From positions 137,325-191,430 of the forward strand of contig JAIYDC010000133.1 of the NCBI GenBank assembly GCA_027487685.1: a stretch of 54,106 nucleotides of DNA. The letters are read 5' to 3'. Positions 8,587 through 15,908 of this stretch are shown piece after piece. The stretch is from Pseudomonadota bacterium (GTDB lineage: Bacteria; Bdellovibrionota; Bacteriovoracia; Bacteriovoracales; Bacteriovoracaceae). The notes beneath the pieces were generated by a model. It saw nothing but the letters and a program-made list of their open reading frames with translations, was not told the origin of the DNA and ran no database searches. Position numbers and translations under genes: made by a program. How positions within the stretch are numbered: position 1 is the stretch's first letter; each line of letters opens with the position of its first letter.

Positions 8587-9514
8587 GCCAGGCCATGAGC
8601 CGCTGAATCCCTTCTTCGAAATTCACTACAGGGGTCCAGCCGAGGAGACGCTTGGCCTTTGAGATGTCGGCCCAGGTGACGTCCATATCGGCCTTGACCT
8701 TCGCCTCGAACCTTGGTCTCGCGGTCTTTCCAGAGAAGCGCTCCATGAGGGCAATCATCTGGTTGAGTGTGTAGGGATTATTTCCCCCGCCAAGGTTCAT
8801 AATCTCGAAGCCCAGCTCTTTGGCAGCGAGGATTGTTCCTTCCGCGATGTCATCAATATAAGTAAAGTCCCGGGACTGAGTGCCGTCACCGAAAACGGGA
8901 AGCTCCTCATTCTTTAAAATCTTGTCGGCGAAGATGTAGGGCGACATATCGGGGCGCCCGGCGGGCCCGTAGACTGTGAAGTAACGCACGATGGAAACAT
9001 CAATCCCATAAAGGTGATGGTAGGTATAGGCCATAACCTCGGCCGCTTTTTTGGTAGCTGCGTAAGGGGAGATGGGTGTGTTGACCGGGAGATCTTCCTT
9101 AAACGGCATCGGCTGGCCTGCATAGAGGGAGGACGTGGAGGCGAGAACGAACTTCTTCACCTCATGGACCCGCATGCACTCAAGAAGATTTAATGAACCC
9201 AGACCGTTTGTGGTCATGTAAAGAGTGGGGTTCTCCATGGAATACCGGACTCCGGCACGGGCCGCGAGATTAAAGACCACATCAAAGCGGTGCTCAGAGA
9301 AGAGGTCAAGAAGGGCCTTCTTATCTTCGATGTCGATATTTCTAAACGTGAATTTTTCGTCTTTTAGGCCAGCGAGGCGGTTATGCTTTAGTTTAACGTC
9401 GTAGTAATCATTGAGGTTATCAACACCAACGACCTCAACACCACGGCGAAGAAGCTTCTCAGTCGTTTTTGCACCGATGAACCCGGCCGCTCCTGTAAGT
9501 AAGACTTTCTTCAT
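8570..9514 (-). CDS. NAD-dependent sugar-nucleotide epimerase, UDP-glucuronate 4-epimerase type
   Basis: A short-chain dehydrogenase-fold enzyme beginning MKKVLLTGAAGFIG (Rossmann GxxGxxG), then GVDNLNDYYDVKLKHNRL, VFNLAARAGVRYSMENP, and the catalytic YxxxK in SPYAATKKAAE. The 'DNLNDYYD..LK..RL' and 'AGVRYS' blocks are typical of UDP-glucuronate 4-epimerases of the CapI/GalE group. It would interconvert UDP-glucuronate and UDP-galacturonate for surface polysaccharide. I start at the ATG at 9514 where homologs begin; an in-frame ATG at 9526 adds four residues. It is divergent from the sulfatase-fold gene across about 45 bases and leads a unit with DUF3253 and the cryptochrome. Confidence 0.85.
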   Translation of the reverse strand: MKKVLLTGAAGFIGAKTTEKLLRRGVEVVGVDNLNDYYDVKLKHNRLAGLKDEKFTFRNIDIEDKKALLDLFSEHRFDVVFNLAARAGVRYSMENPTLYMTTNGLGSLNLLECMRVHEVKKFVLASTSSLYAGQPMPFKEDLPVNTPISPYAATKKAAEVMAYTYHHLYGIDVSIVRYFTVYGPAGRPDMSPYIFADKILKNEELPVFGDGTQSRDFTYIDDIAEGTILAAKELGFEIMNLGGGNNPYTLNQMIALMERFSGKTARPRFEAKVKADMDVTWADISKAKRLLGWTPVVNFEEGIQRLMAWHESYR

Positions 9515-9559
9515 GCTGATGATCATAGCAAGGGCGCAGCAAATATGTCATGATGAATC

Positions 9560-11170
9560 ATGTTCAAAAAGCTCTCCAGGCACGTTGTCTTGGCCGCACT
9601 TTTTTTCACTATGACCCTAACGCAGCAGGTTTTATTCTACTACGTAAAAGGGTTTCCGATCGTCTGGTTAACCGCCGGAAAGTACCTCGGAATATTTGCC
9701 TTTTTCGTGGTGGCGACGTTCATCCGCCAGAATTCTCTGCGCTTTATCTTTCTTTCGTTCGTCTTCCTGGTCAACGCTTTCCAGATGGGCCACCTCTCTT
9801 ACTTCGGGACTCAGCTCCTACCCAACGAAATCTACCTCTTCATCACACAGTTCCATGAGGTCCAGGGAACGCTTCTGGTTGAAGCCGAGCACGTCTTTCT
9901 TCCCCTCCTCTTTACGGCAGTTCCGGCCGCCATAGGATTTTTCGCGATCCGCAAAATGAAGAACCTCTACGGAAGCAAATTCCTCGGCATCCTCTTTTGC
10001 CTCTACTTTGTTTATAACCCGGCGAGGACCTTTGTTACGGGCAACACCTGGGGCCGGCAGCCCTCCACACAAGAGCTGGCCGGGATGAATGTCTATCTTT
10101 CGTTCTCCTACTTCCTGGGACGAATTCTTCCGCAGAAATTGTTTCGAGGATCAAGTACAGGAGAAACAAACACATCGAGTTCCCTTACTCTCGCTGACGC
10201 AGGTGAATCCCGTTGGGATCACGTAGTCTTCATTTTGGGAGAGAGCTTAACACCAAACCATATGTCACTCTTCGGCTACGATCGTCCGACGACGCCGTTC
10301 CTCCTCTCTCAGGTCAAAAATCCAAACTTTATCCACCGTCGCGGTCTCTCAGGTGGGGTCTCTACAGACATTGCTGTCGCTTTCTTCCTTAATATGGGCT
10401 TCGGAGAGGCCGGAATCGTTAAAGCGGCCAAGGGGAAGCATTGCCTTTTTAAGCTCGCGAAGGCGAAGAAGTTCAGTACCCATTTTCTCTCTGCCCAGAG
10501 CGCGGAACAGCTCCGCTACATCGCCCCCTATCTCTGTGCTAGCTCCCTCGATGACTACCGCTCACTCGAGGACATCTCACCTGGCTTCGTCGACGAGCAG
10601 TCGGTGGATGATAAAGTCCTCTTGCCGGAGTTAGAGAAACTCCTCAGCTTAAAGAAGCGGCAGTTTATCGTCCTTCATCAGCGGGGATCCCATGCGCCAT
10701 GGATACGGCGATCGCGAGCTGAGAATCAAAAATTTCCACACGACTCGAAAGTGAACTACTACGACAACTCTGTGATCGAGTTCGATCTCTTTATGAATCG
10801 CCTTGATGAAATCCTTCGCCGCTCGGATAAGAAGATTCTTGTGGTTTACATTTCTGATCATGGTGAGGCATTGGGCGAAAATGGGAAATGGGGCCATGGC
10901 ACGCTCTCGCGCCCGGCCTTCGAAGTCCCGGTACTGATTTTTAGTCATAACCGGGTGCTGCCCCCGCTTGCGAAAGAGCTTCCCCAAAACTCTCCTCACT
11001 TCAATGTCTCGCTCCTCCTTGCACGTGAGCTCGGCTATATGCCTAATACTCCCGTGAGTGAGCCTCCGAAGGATTACGTCATCTACGGTAATGACATTGA
11101 TGGCTTTGCGGGGCGAGCGAAGATTTTATGGGAGCCGGGTAACAGCTATGATTTTAAAGTGGTCGACTGA
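9560..11170 (+). CDS. Sulfatase-fold membrane enzyme, phosphoethanolamine-transferase-like
   Basis: 536 residues. The first about 160 hold four or five membrane helices, followed by a periplasmic alkaline-phosphatase/sulfatase domain: VVFILGESLTPNHMSLFGYDRPTTPFL (metal-binding Glu and the 'GYdr.TTP.l' motif), GVSTDIAVAF with the probable catalytic Thr, FIVLHQRGSHAPW, and YISDHGEALGENGKWGHGT with the metal-binding Asp-His and His. This matches EptA/OpgE/CptA-type enzymes that move phosphoethanolamine from phosphatidylethanolamine to lipid A, glucans or core sugars. The window also carries psd, which makes phosphatidylethanolamine. The 3' end overlaps the convergent trmO gene by 45 bases. The acceptor is unknown. 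Confidence 0.82.
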   Translation: MFKKLSRHVVLAALFFTMTLTQQVLFYYVKGFPIVWLTAGKYLGIFAFFVVATFIRQNSLRFIFLSFVFLVNAFQMGHLSYFGTQLLPNEIYLFITQFHEVQGTLLVEAEHVFLPLLFTAVPAAIGFFAIRKMKNLYGSKFLGILFCLYFVYNPARTFVTGNTWGRQPSTQELAGMNVYLSFSYFLGRILPQKLFRGSSTGETNTSSSLTLADAGESRWDHVVFILGESLTPNHMSLFGYDRPTTPFLLSQVKNPNFIHRRGLSGGVSTDIAVAFFLNMGFGEAGIVKAAKGKHCLFKLAKAKKFSTHFLSAQSAEQLRYIAPYLCASSLDDYRSLEDISPGFVDEQSVDDKVLLPELEKLLSLKKRQFIVLHQRGSHAPWIRRSRAENQKFPHDSKVNYYDNSVIEFDLFMNRLDEILRRSDKKILVVYISDHGEALGENGKWGHGTLSRPAFEVPVLIFSHNRVLPPLAKELPQNSPHFNVSLLLARELGYMPNTPVSEPPKDYVIYGNDIDGFAGRAKILWEPGNSYDFKVVD

Positions 11171-11776
11171 AAATCGGAACCGCACGTTCAAACCAGCGAC
11201 ACTCATCCCGAACTCAGCGTCGTTTGAACCACGACCCTGATTAGGCCTGGGATCGAGGGCAATAACCTTCTCAATCAGGTCGGCCTCCTCTACACTCTCG
11301 CACTCCCAGCGAACTTGATAAACTGTGGGCGCCTCTAAAAAAGGTGAGCGCGCCTCCACACTGTCCGCGTATGGAACGTAAGGCTTAATATCCAAAATCG
11401 GTGTTCCATTCACGAGATCCACTCCCCTCACCCAAAGGATGACCTCCCTTTCGGTGACCTCCAGACGATCGAACTTCACAAGGGAAAGACCCAGTCGGTT
11501 AGGCCGGTGGGGAGAGCGCGTGGCAAAGACACCAAGTTTTAACTTATTCTCAAAGCGCGGCGGTCGTACCAGTCCATTCACTGGCCCAGCGGGAATCTGA
11601 TCAAACTCGAAAATCAGCCAGAGGTGACTCGAATTCTCAATTCCGCGAAAGGCCTCGGAGAAAAAATCATCCTTGGGAAAGGCCAGCTTTCCCCACGCCT
11701 CTTCCACCAAAAGCGATTGGCGGGGGACTCCGAACTTGTCCACGAATGGTGTCTGGATGCGGCAAAGCGGTTTCAT
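11126..11776 (-). CDS. trmO: TrmO/TsaA family tRNA m6t6A37 methyltransferase
   Basis: The protein starts MKPLCRIQTPFVDKFGVPRQ and has the family blocks FRGIENSSHLWLIFEFDQ, KLGVFATRSPHRPNRLGLSLVKFD and DLVNGTPILDIKPYVPYADS. Those are the hallmark SAM-binding and catalytic segments of TrmO (formerly TsaA/YaeB), which N6-methylates t6A37 of threonine tRNAs using SAM through a beta-barrel fold unlike other methyltransferases. At 216 residues the length is normal, with the small C-terminal domain present. Its last 15 codons lie antisense to the end of the phosphoethanolamine-transferase-like gene. Confidence 0.93.
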   Translation of the reverse strand: MKPLCRIQTPFVDKFGVPRQSLLVEEAWGKLAFPKDDFFSEAFRGIENSSHLWLIFEFDQIPAGPVNGLVRPPRFENKLKLGVFATRSPHRPNRLGLSLVKFDRLEVTEREVILWVRGVDLVNGTPILDIKPYVPYADSVEARSPFLEAPTVYQVRWECESVEEADLIEKVIALDPRPNQGRGSNDAEFGMSVAGLNVRFRFSVDHFKIIAVTRLP

Positions 11777-11955
11777 CTATAATTCCAGTCCACTAGACCT
11801 AAAGGGGTCTCTCATATTCTTACACTTTCTTGCAACGCAAGTTTGTGGTTGAAAGGTTACCAGTCATTTGATTAATTTCAACTCTAATTTTAAATAACTC
11901 CTTGATTTAATTAGAAGTCGTCGCAGCACATGGTGCCTTATTGCACCGAAAACTT

Positions 11956-11971
11956 CGGCACGGCGCTTGCT
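11956..11971 (+). promoter_or_regulatory. RpoN (sigma-54) type -24/-12 promoter before the serine protease pair
   Basis: CGGCAC-N5-TTGCT, with the GG (11957-11958) and GC (11969-11970) pairs 12 bases apart as required. Only the first base differs from the TGGCAC-N5-TTGCW consensus. It shares GGCACnnnGCTTGCTT with the promoter at 36319-36334. Expected transcription start is around 11982. An imperfect activator-like inverted repeat (CTTGC-AAC-GCAAG, 11829-11841) lies about 120 bases upstream, a suitable distance for an enhancer site. Confidence 0.7.
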
Positions 11972-11980
11972 TTACCTAAG

Positions 11981-12027
11981 CTTGAGTTTACTCCATGGAA
12001 CCGGAGCAAGCGCAGCTAAACCTCAAG
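11981..12027 (+). promoter_or_regulatory. Leader hairpin reaching the ribosome binding site of the first protease
   Basis: CTTGAGTTTA (11981-11990) pairs with TAAACCTCAAG (12017-12027) with one bulged C, and CTCC (11991-11994) with GGAG (12003-12006) nests inside. The 3' arm covers the first bases of the AAGGAA ribosome binding site (12025-12030) of the gene at 12042. If transcription starts near 11982 the hairpin would form at the 5' end of the mRNA and could limit translation or protect the message. A 16-codon frame from the ATG at 11995 ends on the protease start codon (ATGA), but has no visible ribosome binding site. Confidence 0.4.
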
Positions 12028-12041
12028 GAAGATGGTGAATT

Positions 12042-12656
12042 ATGAGTGCTTTGATCAATTGGACCAATTTTAATTCGAGTGTTTTGATTGAAGTCACGAG
12101 ACCAGGGGGCGTTTACACCTGCACTGGTGTTGCCATCAATAAAACCACGATCCTCACCGCGGCCCATTGTCTAGAGGGAGAAATCCTCAAGGTTCGAATC
12201 TCAACCGAGGCCTGCTACGACAGGGAGGGCAAGTTTCTAGAGGTTGATGCTTTCGAGCTCCACCCCGAGTACAACCGCCGTGACTCGAATTACCGCTCAG
12301 ACCTGGCCAAGATCACGCTGCGCCATGCCCTTCCGACAGGGACGAACTTCTATCCCATTATTAAAAAAGACCAGAACCTCTCCGGGAAAATCCTCCGGCT
12401 CGGCTTCGGTGCCCGCGGCAATAAAAATGTTCGCACCCTCGTTCTTCCTGAGGTCCGCAAAATTCGCCCGATGGAAAAAGTTCTAGAGCTTAACGACACC
12501 TACTCCTACTCTGGAGACTCAGGAGGCCCTGTCTTTATGCAGTTCGATGGACAGATGTACCTCGTGGCCATTCACTCGACGCTCTCGTTTGGCCCAGAGG
12601 GCAAACACTCCTATAACCCACTGCTTTCGTCCCACCGCGAATGGATAGCTAGCTAA
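12042..12656 (+). CDS. Trypsin-like serine protease (S1 family) without signal peptide
   Basis: 204 residues with a complete S1 triad: His42 in TAAHCL, Asp87 in SDLAKI, Ser160 in GDSGGP. It is a close paralog of the next gene, with the same block order through HST(L/F)SFGP and NPLL. Unlike that paralog it starts directly at the equivalent of the mature N-terminus (MSALINWTNFNSS versus AAFDDWEKFNSS), with an in-frame stop just upstream (12036-12038), so no signal peptide is encoded. The ribosome binding site AAGGAA lies 11 bases before the ATG. Either the enzyme acts in the cytoplasm or is inactive in export, or the signal was lost after duplication. Probably driven by the RpoN-type promoter at 11956. 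Confidence 0.88.
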   Translation: MSALINWTNFNSSVLIEVTRPGGVYTCTGVAINKTTILTAAHCLEGEILKVRISTEACYDREGKFLEVDAFELHPEYNRRDSNYRSDLAKITLRHALPTGTNFYPIIKKDQNLSGKILRLGFGARGNKNVRTLVLPEVRKIRPMEKVLELNDTYSYSGDSGGPVFMQFDGQMYLVAIHSTLSFGPEGKHSYNPLLSSHREWIAS

Positions 12657-12667
12657 GAATCTGTAGA

Positions 12668-13339
12668 ATGCAACAGATGAACTTAATCCTTAACGTGGTG
12701 GTACTCCTCATGACAGTTCCGGTGCTGGCCGCCTTCGACGATTGGGAAAAGTTCAACTCAAGCCTGGTTATAGAGGTGCGCCGATCAAGTGGCCTCTTCA
12801 CCTGTTCAGGGGTTGCTGTCTCATCCACGGTCATCGTCACTGCGGGCCACTGCCTGGAGGGAAATATTCTAGGCGTTCGAGTCTTCACCGGTGCTCGCTA
12901 CAATCCAACAGACCTCTCCTTAGAGGTGAAAAGCTATCGGGTTCACCCGGGCTACAATCCGAAAACATCACGCTACATCTGTGACCTAGCAAAGATCAAC
13001 CTTGCCCAGAAGCTTCCTCGGTCTATTCGAGTGCACCCTATCTACCTTGGCTCGAACCTCCGCGGAGAGATCTTCCGCTTCGGCTTCGGTGAACGCAGTG
13101 GCCGCAACGCCCGCACCATCATCACGCCTACGCTCAAGTATCTGAACGCCGCTGAGGAGGTCTTAGAGCTCTACGACGACTTCTCTCGCTCTGGAGACTC
13201 CGGAGGTCCGGTCTTCTTAAACAGTGGAGATGATGTCCAGGTCATGGCAGTCCATTCGACCTTCTCCTTCGGACCAGCAGGGAACTTCTCACTTAATCCT
13301 CTCCTCCGAAACCATGTCAGCTGGATCTACGACAATTAA
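12668..13339 (+). CDS. Exported trypsin-like serine protease (S1 family)
   Basis: 223 residues. The start MNLILNVVVLLMTVPVLAA (ATG at 12677; 12668 is also possible) is a clear Sec signal peptide with an A-x-A-like cleavage site. The S1 triad is His61 (TAGHCL), Asp106 (CDLAKI) and Ser178 (GDSGGP). It lies 11 bases after the signal-less paralog and is clearly its tandem duplicate. Secreted trypsin-like proteases are numerous in predatory Bdellovibrionota, where they digest prey protein; that role here is inference. It is likely cotranscribed from the RpoN-type promoter upstream of its paralog. Confidence 0.88.
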   Translation: MQQMNLILNVVVLLMTVPVLAAFDDWEKFNSSLVIEVRRSSGLFTCSGVAVSSTVIVTAGHCLEGNILGVRVFTGARYNPTDLSLEVKSYRVHPGYNPKTSRYICDLAKINLAQKLPRSIRVHPIYLGSNLRGEIFRFGFGERSGRNARTIITPTLKYLNAAEEVLELYDDFSRSGDSGGPVFLNSGDDVQVMAVHSTFSFGPAGNFSLNPLLRNHVSWIYDN

Positions 13340-13392
13340 GAATTTTCTTTTTTAGTTTGATTAAAATTAAAGCTCTTACTACACTCGTCAGC

Positions 13393-13989
13393 ATGGATAA
13401 GATCATTTGCCTCGGAAAGAACTACCTAGAACATGCCTATGAGATGAAGGAGGAAACACCAGAGAAACCGGTACTCTTCCTCAAACCTCCGAGTGTTCTC
13501 ATTGAGCCGAAAGATAAAGGGTCCCTGCGTCTGCCTTGGGAGCGCGGGTCGATTCACCATGAGTGCGAGGTGGTGTTTAAGCTGTACAAGAAGAACATCA
13601 TCGGCGTGGGTTTAGGACTAGACTTGACGCTCCGGGATCTGCAAAAAAAACTCAAAGAAAAAGGTCATCCTTGGGAAATCTCCAAGACCTTTAAAAATTC
13701 AGCAATTGTGACACCGATTAAAGGTCTTCGTGACTTTCCCAAAGACTGGCAGGAAACGCCCTTCACACTCCGGATCAATGGCGAACTAAGGCAGGAGGGG
13801 CGTCTCTCTGAAGCACGAATGCGCGCCGACGAAATCATCCACTACATCAACGAGTTCTTTCCCCTGCAGGACGGTGATCTGGTTTTCACCGGGACACCCA
13901 AGGGCGTGGGCCCACTCCATCCAGGAGACTTAGTCGAGCTTACCTATGGCCCCATTTCCCATTCGTTCCGGCTGGTGGATCTTGGATAG
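13393..13989 (+). CDS. Fumarylacetoacetate hydrolase (FAH) family protein
   Basis: About 198 residues from the ATG at 13393 (MDKIICLGKNYLEHAYEM), where FAH proteins of the YcgM type usually begin; a TTG at 13357 is in frame but gives an atypical extension. Conserved blocks are IHHECEVVFKL with two metal-binding Glu residues, GLDLTLRDLQ...PWEISKTFKNSA, and DLVFTGTPKGVGPLHPGD. The family hydrolyses or decarboxylates acyl-pyruvates and related beta-diketones with Mg2+ or Mn2+; several members act as oxaloacetate decarboxylase or acylpyruvase. The precise substrate is not set by sequence. The next small gene overlaps its stop codon. Confidence 0.88.
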   Translation: MDKIICLGKNYLEHAYEMKEETPEKPVLFLKPPSVLIEPKDKGSLRLPWERGSIHHECEVVFKLYKKNIIGVGLGLDLTLRDLQKKLKEKGHPWEISKTFKNSAIVTPIKGLRDFPKDWQETPFTLRINGELRQEGRLSEARMRADEIIHYINEFFPLQDGDLVFTGTPKGVGPLHPGDLVELTYGPISHSFRLVDLG

Positions 13990-14155
13990 GCGCCAGCTCT
14001 CCCATGATATTTTAAATCATATAGAGCGCCTTAGGATCATGCACGATCTGGCCCGGGAACAAGACTATTCAGTGATAAAAAAAGAAGAGCTACTTACAGA
14101 TCTCGGGGAGACCATCCGGCTCCTGGAGGCCAACCTTAGAGAGCTCGCTCAATAG
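13982..14155 (+). CDS. Small helical protein with a histidine-kinase-like HDxxN motif
   Basis: 57 residues, best start TTG at 13982 (eight-base overlap with the FAH gene); an ATG at 13946 is an alternative. The sequence RRQLSHDILNHIERLRIMHDLA resembles the phosphoacceptor helix of two-component kinases, where a His is followed by Asp and then Asn (HDxxNHL). A second helix, EELLTDLGETIRLLEANLREL, would complete a two-helix hairpin. No ATPase domain follows. It could be an orphan dimerisation/phosphotransfer-like domain or only a helical protein with a chance resemblance. The end overlaps the end of apaG by seven bases. Confidence 0.5.
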   Translation: MDRRQLSHDILNHIERLRIMHDLAREQDYSVIKKEELLTDLGETIRLLEANLRELAQ

Positions 14156-14550
14156 ACATCGATGAATTCGGCCGGTACTTCAAAGCGAAAAACCGGGGTG
14201 TCGATTTTGAATGTCTGGCCTTCCTCATCCACCATCAGAAAATGACCCCACATTTCTCCATCGAGTGTTGGTAGGGGACAAAAGCTCTGGTATTCGAAAG
14301 ACTCACCTGGCCGAAAGAAAGGCGTCGCACCGACAACCCCAGGGCCCTCTACGTACTTCAGCAGTCCTTTGCCGTCTTTGATGTTCCACTTGCGTGATCG
14401 AAGCTGTGCGGTCTTACTGCCGGTATTGGTTATAAGAATCGTATAACGGAAAAGATAATTAAGCTGCATCGGATTTGACTGATCGAAATCGAACTCAGTG
14501 TTAACTTCAATACGAAAACTATTACTCAGGGAAATAAATGGATTAGTCAT
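14149..14550 (-). CDS. apaG: ApaG (CorD) domain protein
   Basis: 133 residues from the ATG at 14550 (MTNPFISLSNSFRIEV). It has the ApaG pattern: F.Y.ItItN.g...aqL.sR.W.I.D..G, then VEGPGVVGATPFFRPGESFEYQSFCPL and MWGHFLMVDEEGQTFKIDTPVF. ApaG is a fibronectin-III-like beta-sandwich protein linked to ApaH and cobalt/magnesium resistance; its biochemical role is unsettled. A longer reading frame upstream overlaps msrB and was not used. It starts one base after msrB ends, so the two form an operon. Confidence 0.93.
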   Translation of the reverse strand: MTNPFISLSNSFRIEVNTEFDFDQSNPMQLNYLFRYTILITNTGSKTAQLRSRKWNIKDGKGLLKYVEGPGVVGATPFFRPGESFEYQSFCPLPTLDGEMWGHFLMVDEEGQTFKIDTPVFRFEVPAEFIDVY

Positions 14551-14551
14551 A

Positions 14552-14944
14552 TTATTTTTCTTCGGCCGGTTTAAATTCAAGTGAGACAGAGTTAATACAC
14601 CAGCGCTTGCCGGTGGGTGCTGGGCCATCGTCAAAGACATGGCCCAAGTGAGAGCCACAGTTGGCGCAGAGGGCCTCTACCCTGTGCATATTATAGGCGT
14701 AGTCATCCTTTAAGGAGACGTTACTATTGTTTTTCACGTCTGAGAAGCTGGGCCACCCGCTGCCCGAATCAAACTTGTGTTGAGAACTAAAGAGCTCGTG
14801 CCCACAGGCAGAGCAGAGGTAGCTACCCGTCTCGTAATGCTTATTGTATTTGCCGGAAAATGGAGACTCAGTCCCACCAAGGCGGCAGACGCTGAACTGC
14901 TCGGGGGTCAACTTCTTTTTCCACTCATCGTTGGAGTTACTCAT
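14552..14944 (-). CDS. msrB: Peptide-methionine (R)-S-oxide reductase
   Basis: 130 residues with the full MsrB signature: four zinc-binding cysteines in CSAC (Cys44, Cys47) and CANC (Cys93, Cys96), the FDSGSGWPSF block, HLGHVFDDGP, and the catalytic Cys116 in RWCINS. The enzyme reduces methionine-R-sulfoxide in proteins with thioredoxin. There is no signal peptide, so it is cytoplasmic. It leads an operon with apaG and is divergent from the DMT transporter gene. Confidence 0.96.
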   Translation of the reverse strand: MSNSNDEWKKKLTPEQFSVCRLGGTESPFSGKYNKHYETGSYLCSACGHELFSSQHKFDSGSGWPSFSDVKNNSNVSLKDDYAYNMHRVEALCANCGSHLGHVFDDGPAPTGKRWCINSVSLEFKPAEEK

Positions 14945-15023
14945 CTTGGGTCCCGTGTTTGAAGTTCCTTTTCATAAGTTAACCATACCTGCTAGGATAC
15001 GGAAAGTTAACAAGGGTCAAACG

Positions 15024-15908
15024 TTGAGTTCAATAGAAGTCTATGCCCTGGCGATCGGCGCCAATCTAACGTACTCCACCGCTAGTATGATCTTTGCCAT
15101 CTACGCAAAGAAGTTTTCGTCGATGTGGATTAATCAGATCAAGGTTTCGTGCGCCTTTGTGGCGTTCCTGATCGCCATGGTCGCTACAAATCAGCTCGTG
15201 ACGGTTTCCCCCATGGAAGTTGGATATCTTGTCCTCTCGGGCTTCGCCGGTCTGTGCCTGGGAGACATCTTCCTCTACCGTGCCTTTACCACCCTGGGGC
15301 CGGCACGATCCCTTGTCCTTTACAGTTTTCAGCCTTTGATGCTTGGGCTCTATGGGTACTTTTTCCTGGGTCAACTCTTCACGCTCAATCAGACGCTCGC
15401 GGTCATCTGCATGATGATCTGCATTTTCATTTTCATGCTCGAACGCAACAGGACCACTGGATCTTGGGATCTCCGGAGCTTCGTATGGGCATTTTTAGGC
15501 ATAACACTTGATGCCATCGGCGTTATGCTGACCCGCCAAGGCTATGAATTAAACCCCGGGCTTGAAACTTTTCAGGTTAACGTTATCCGCTGCACGGGGG
15601 CCTTAGGTGGTTTCTTATTGATTTCTCCTAAGAGCTACTATTTTGTCGCTCGAGACGTTTTGTCCCTGCGAAAACGGGAGATCTCACTTCTTGTGGGAGC
15701 AGCGATCTGCGGTTGCTTCCTTTCGCTAACGCTTTATCTGGCTGCTCTCAAATTTGCCCACGTTGGAACACTTACGGCCATTGCTATCACCGGTCCTGTC
15801 TGGGTCTCGCTCTTGGAATGCCTCTACCACCGTAGACTCCCCAATATTTACTTAACAGGGGCCTTCCTGTTTTTTATGACTGGGTTCTACCTGATGGTCA
15901 TCGCTTAG
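15024..15908 (+). CDS. EamA/DMT-family membrane transporter
   Basis: About 294 residues with ten hydrophobic helices in two five-helix halves, the EamA layout (for example YALAIGANLTYSTASMIFAIYAKKF at the start of the first half and AFLGITLDAIGVMLTRQGY at the start of the second). I start at TTG 15024, preceded by an AAGGG ribosome binding site seven bases upstream; a longer frame to 14844 runs antisense through msrB and is unlikely. DMT permeases export amino acids, nucleobases or other metabolites; the substrate cannot be told. The end overlaps the convergent exported-protein gene by 11 bases. Confidence 0.8.
   Translation: MSSIEVYALAIGANLTYSTASMIFAIYAKKFSSMWINQIKVSCAFVAFLIAMVATNQLVTVSPMEVGYLVLSGFAGLCLGDIFLYRAFTTLGPARSLVLYSFQPLMLGLYGYFFLGQLFTLNQTLAVICMMICIFIFMLERNRTTGSWDLRSFVWAFLGITLDAIGVMLTRQGYELNPGLETFQVNVIRCTGALGGFLLISPKSYYFVARDVLSLRKREISLLVGAAICGCFLSLTLYLAALKFAHVGTLTAIAITGPVWVSLLECLYHRRLPNIYLTGAFLFFMTGFYLMVIA

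Noticed and set aside
14844-15023. Longer start for the DMT transporter gene
   Set aside because: The extension runs antisense through msrB and the TTG at 15024 has a good ribosome binding site.
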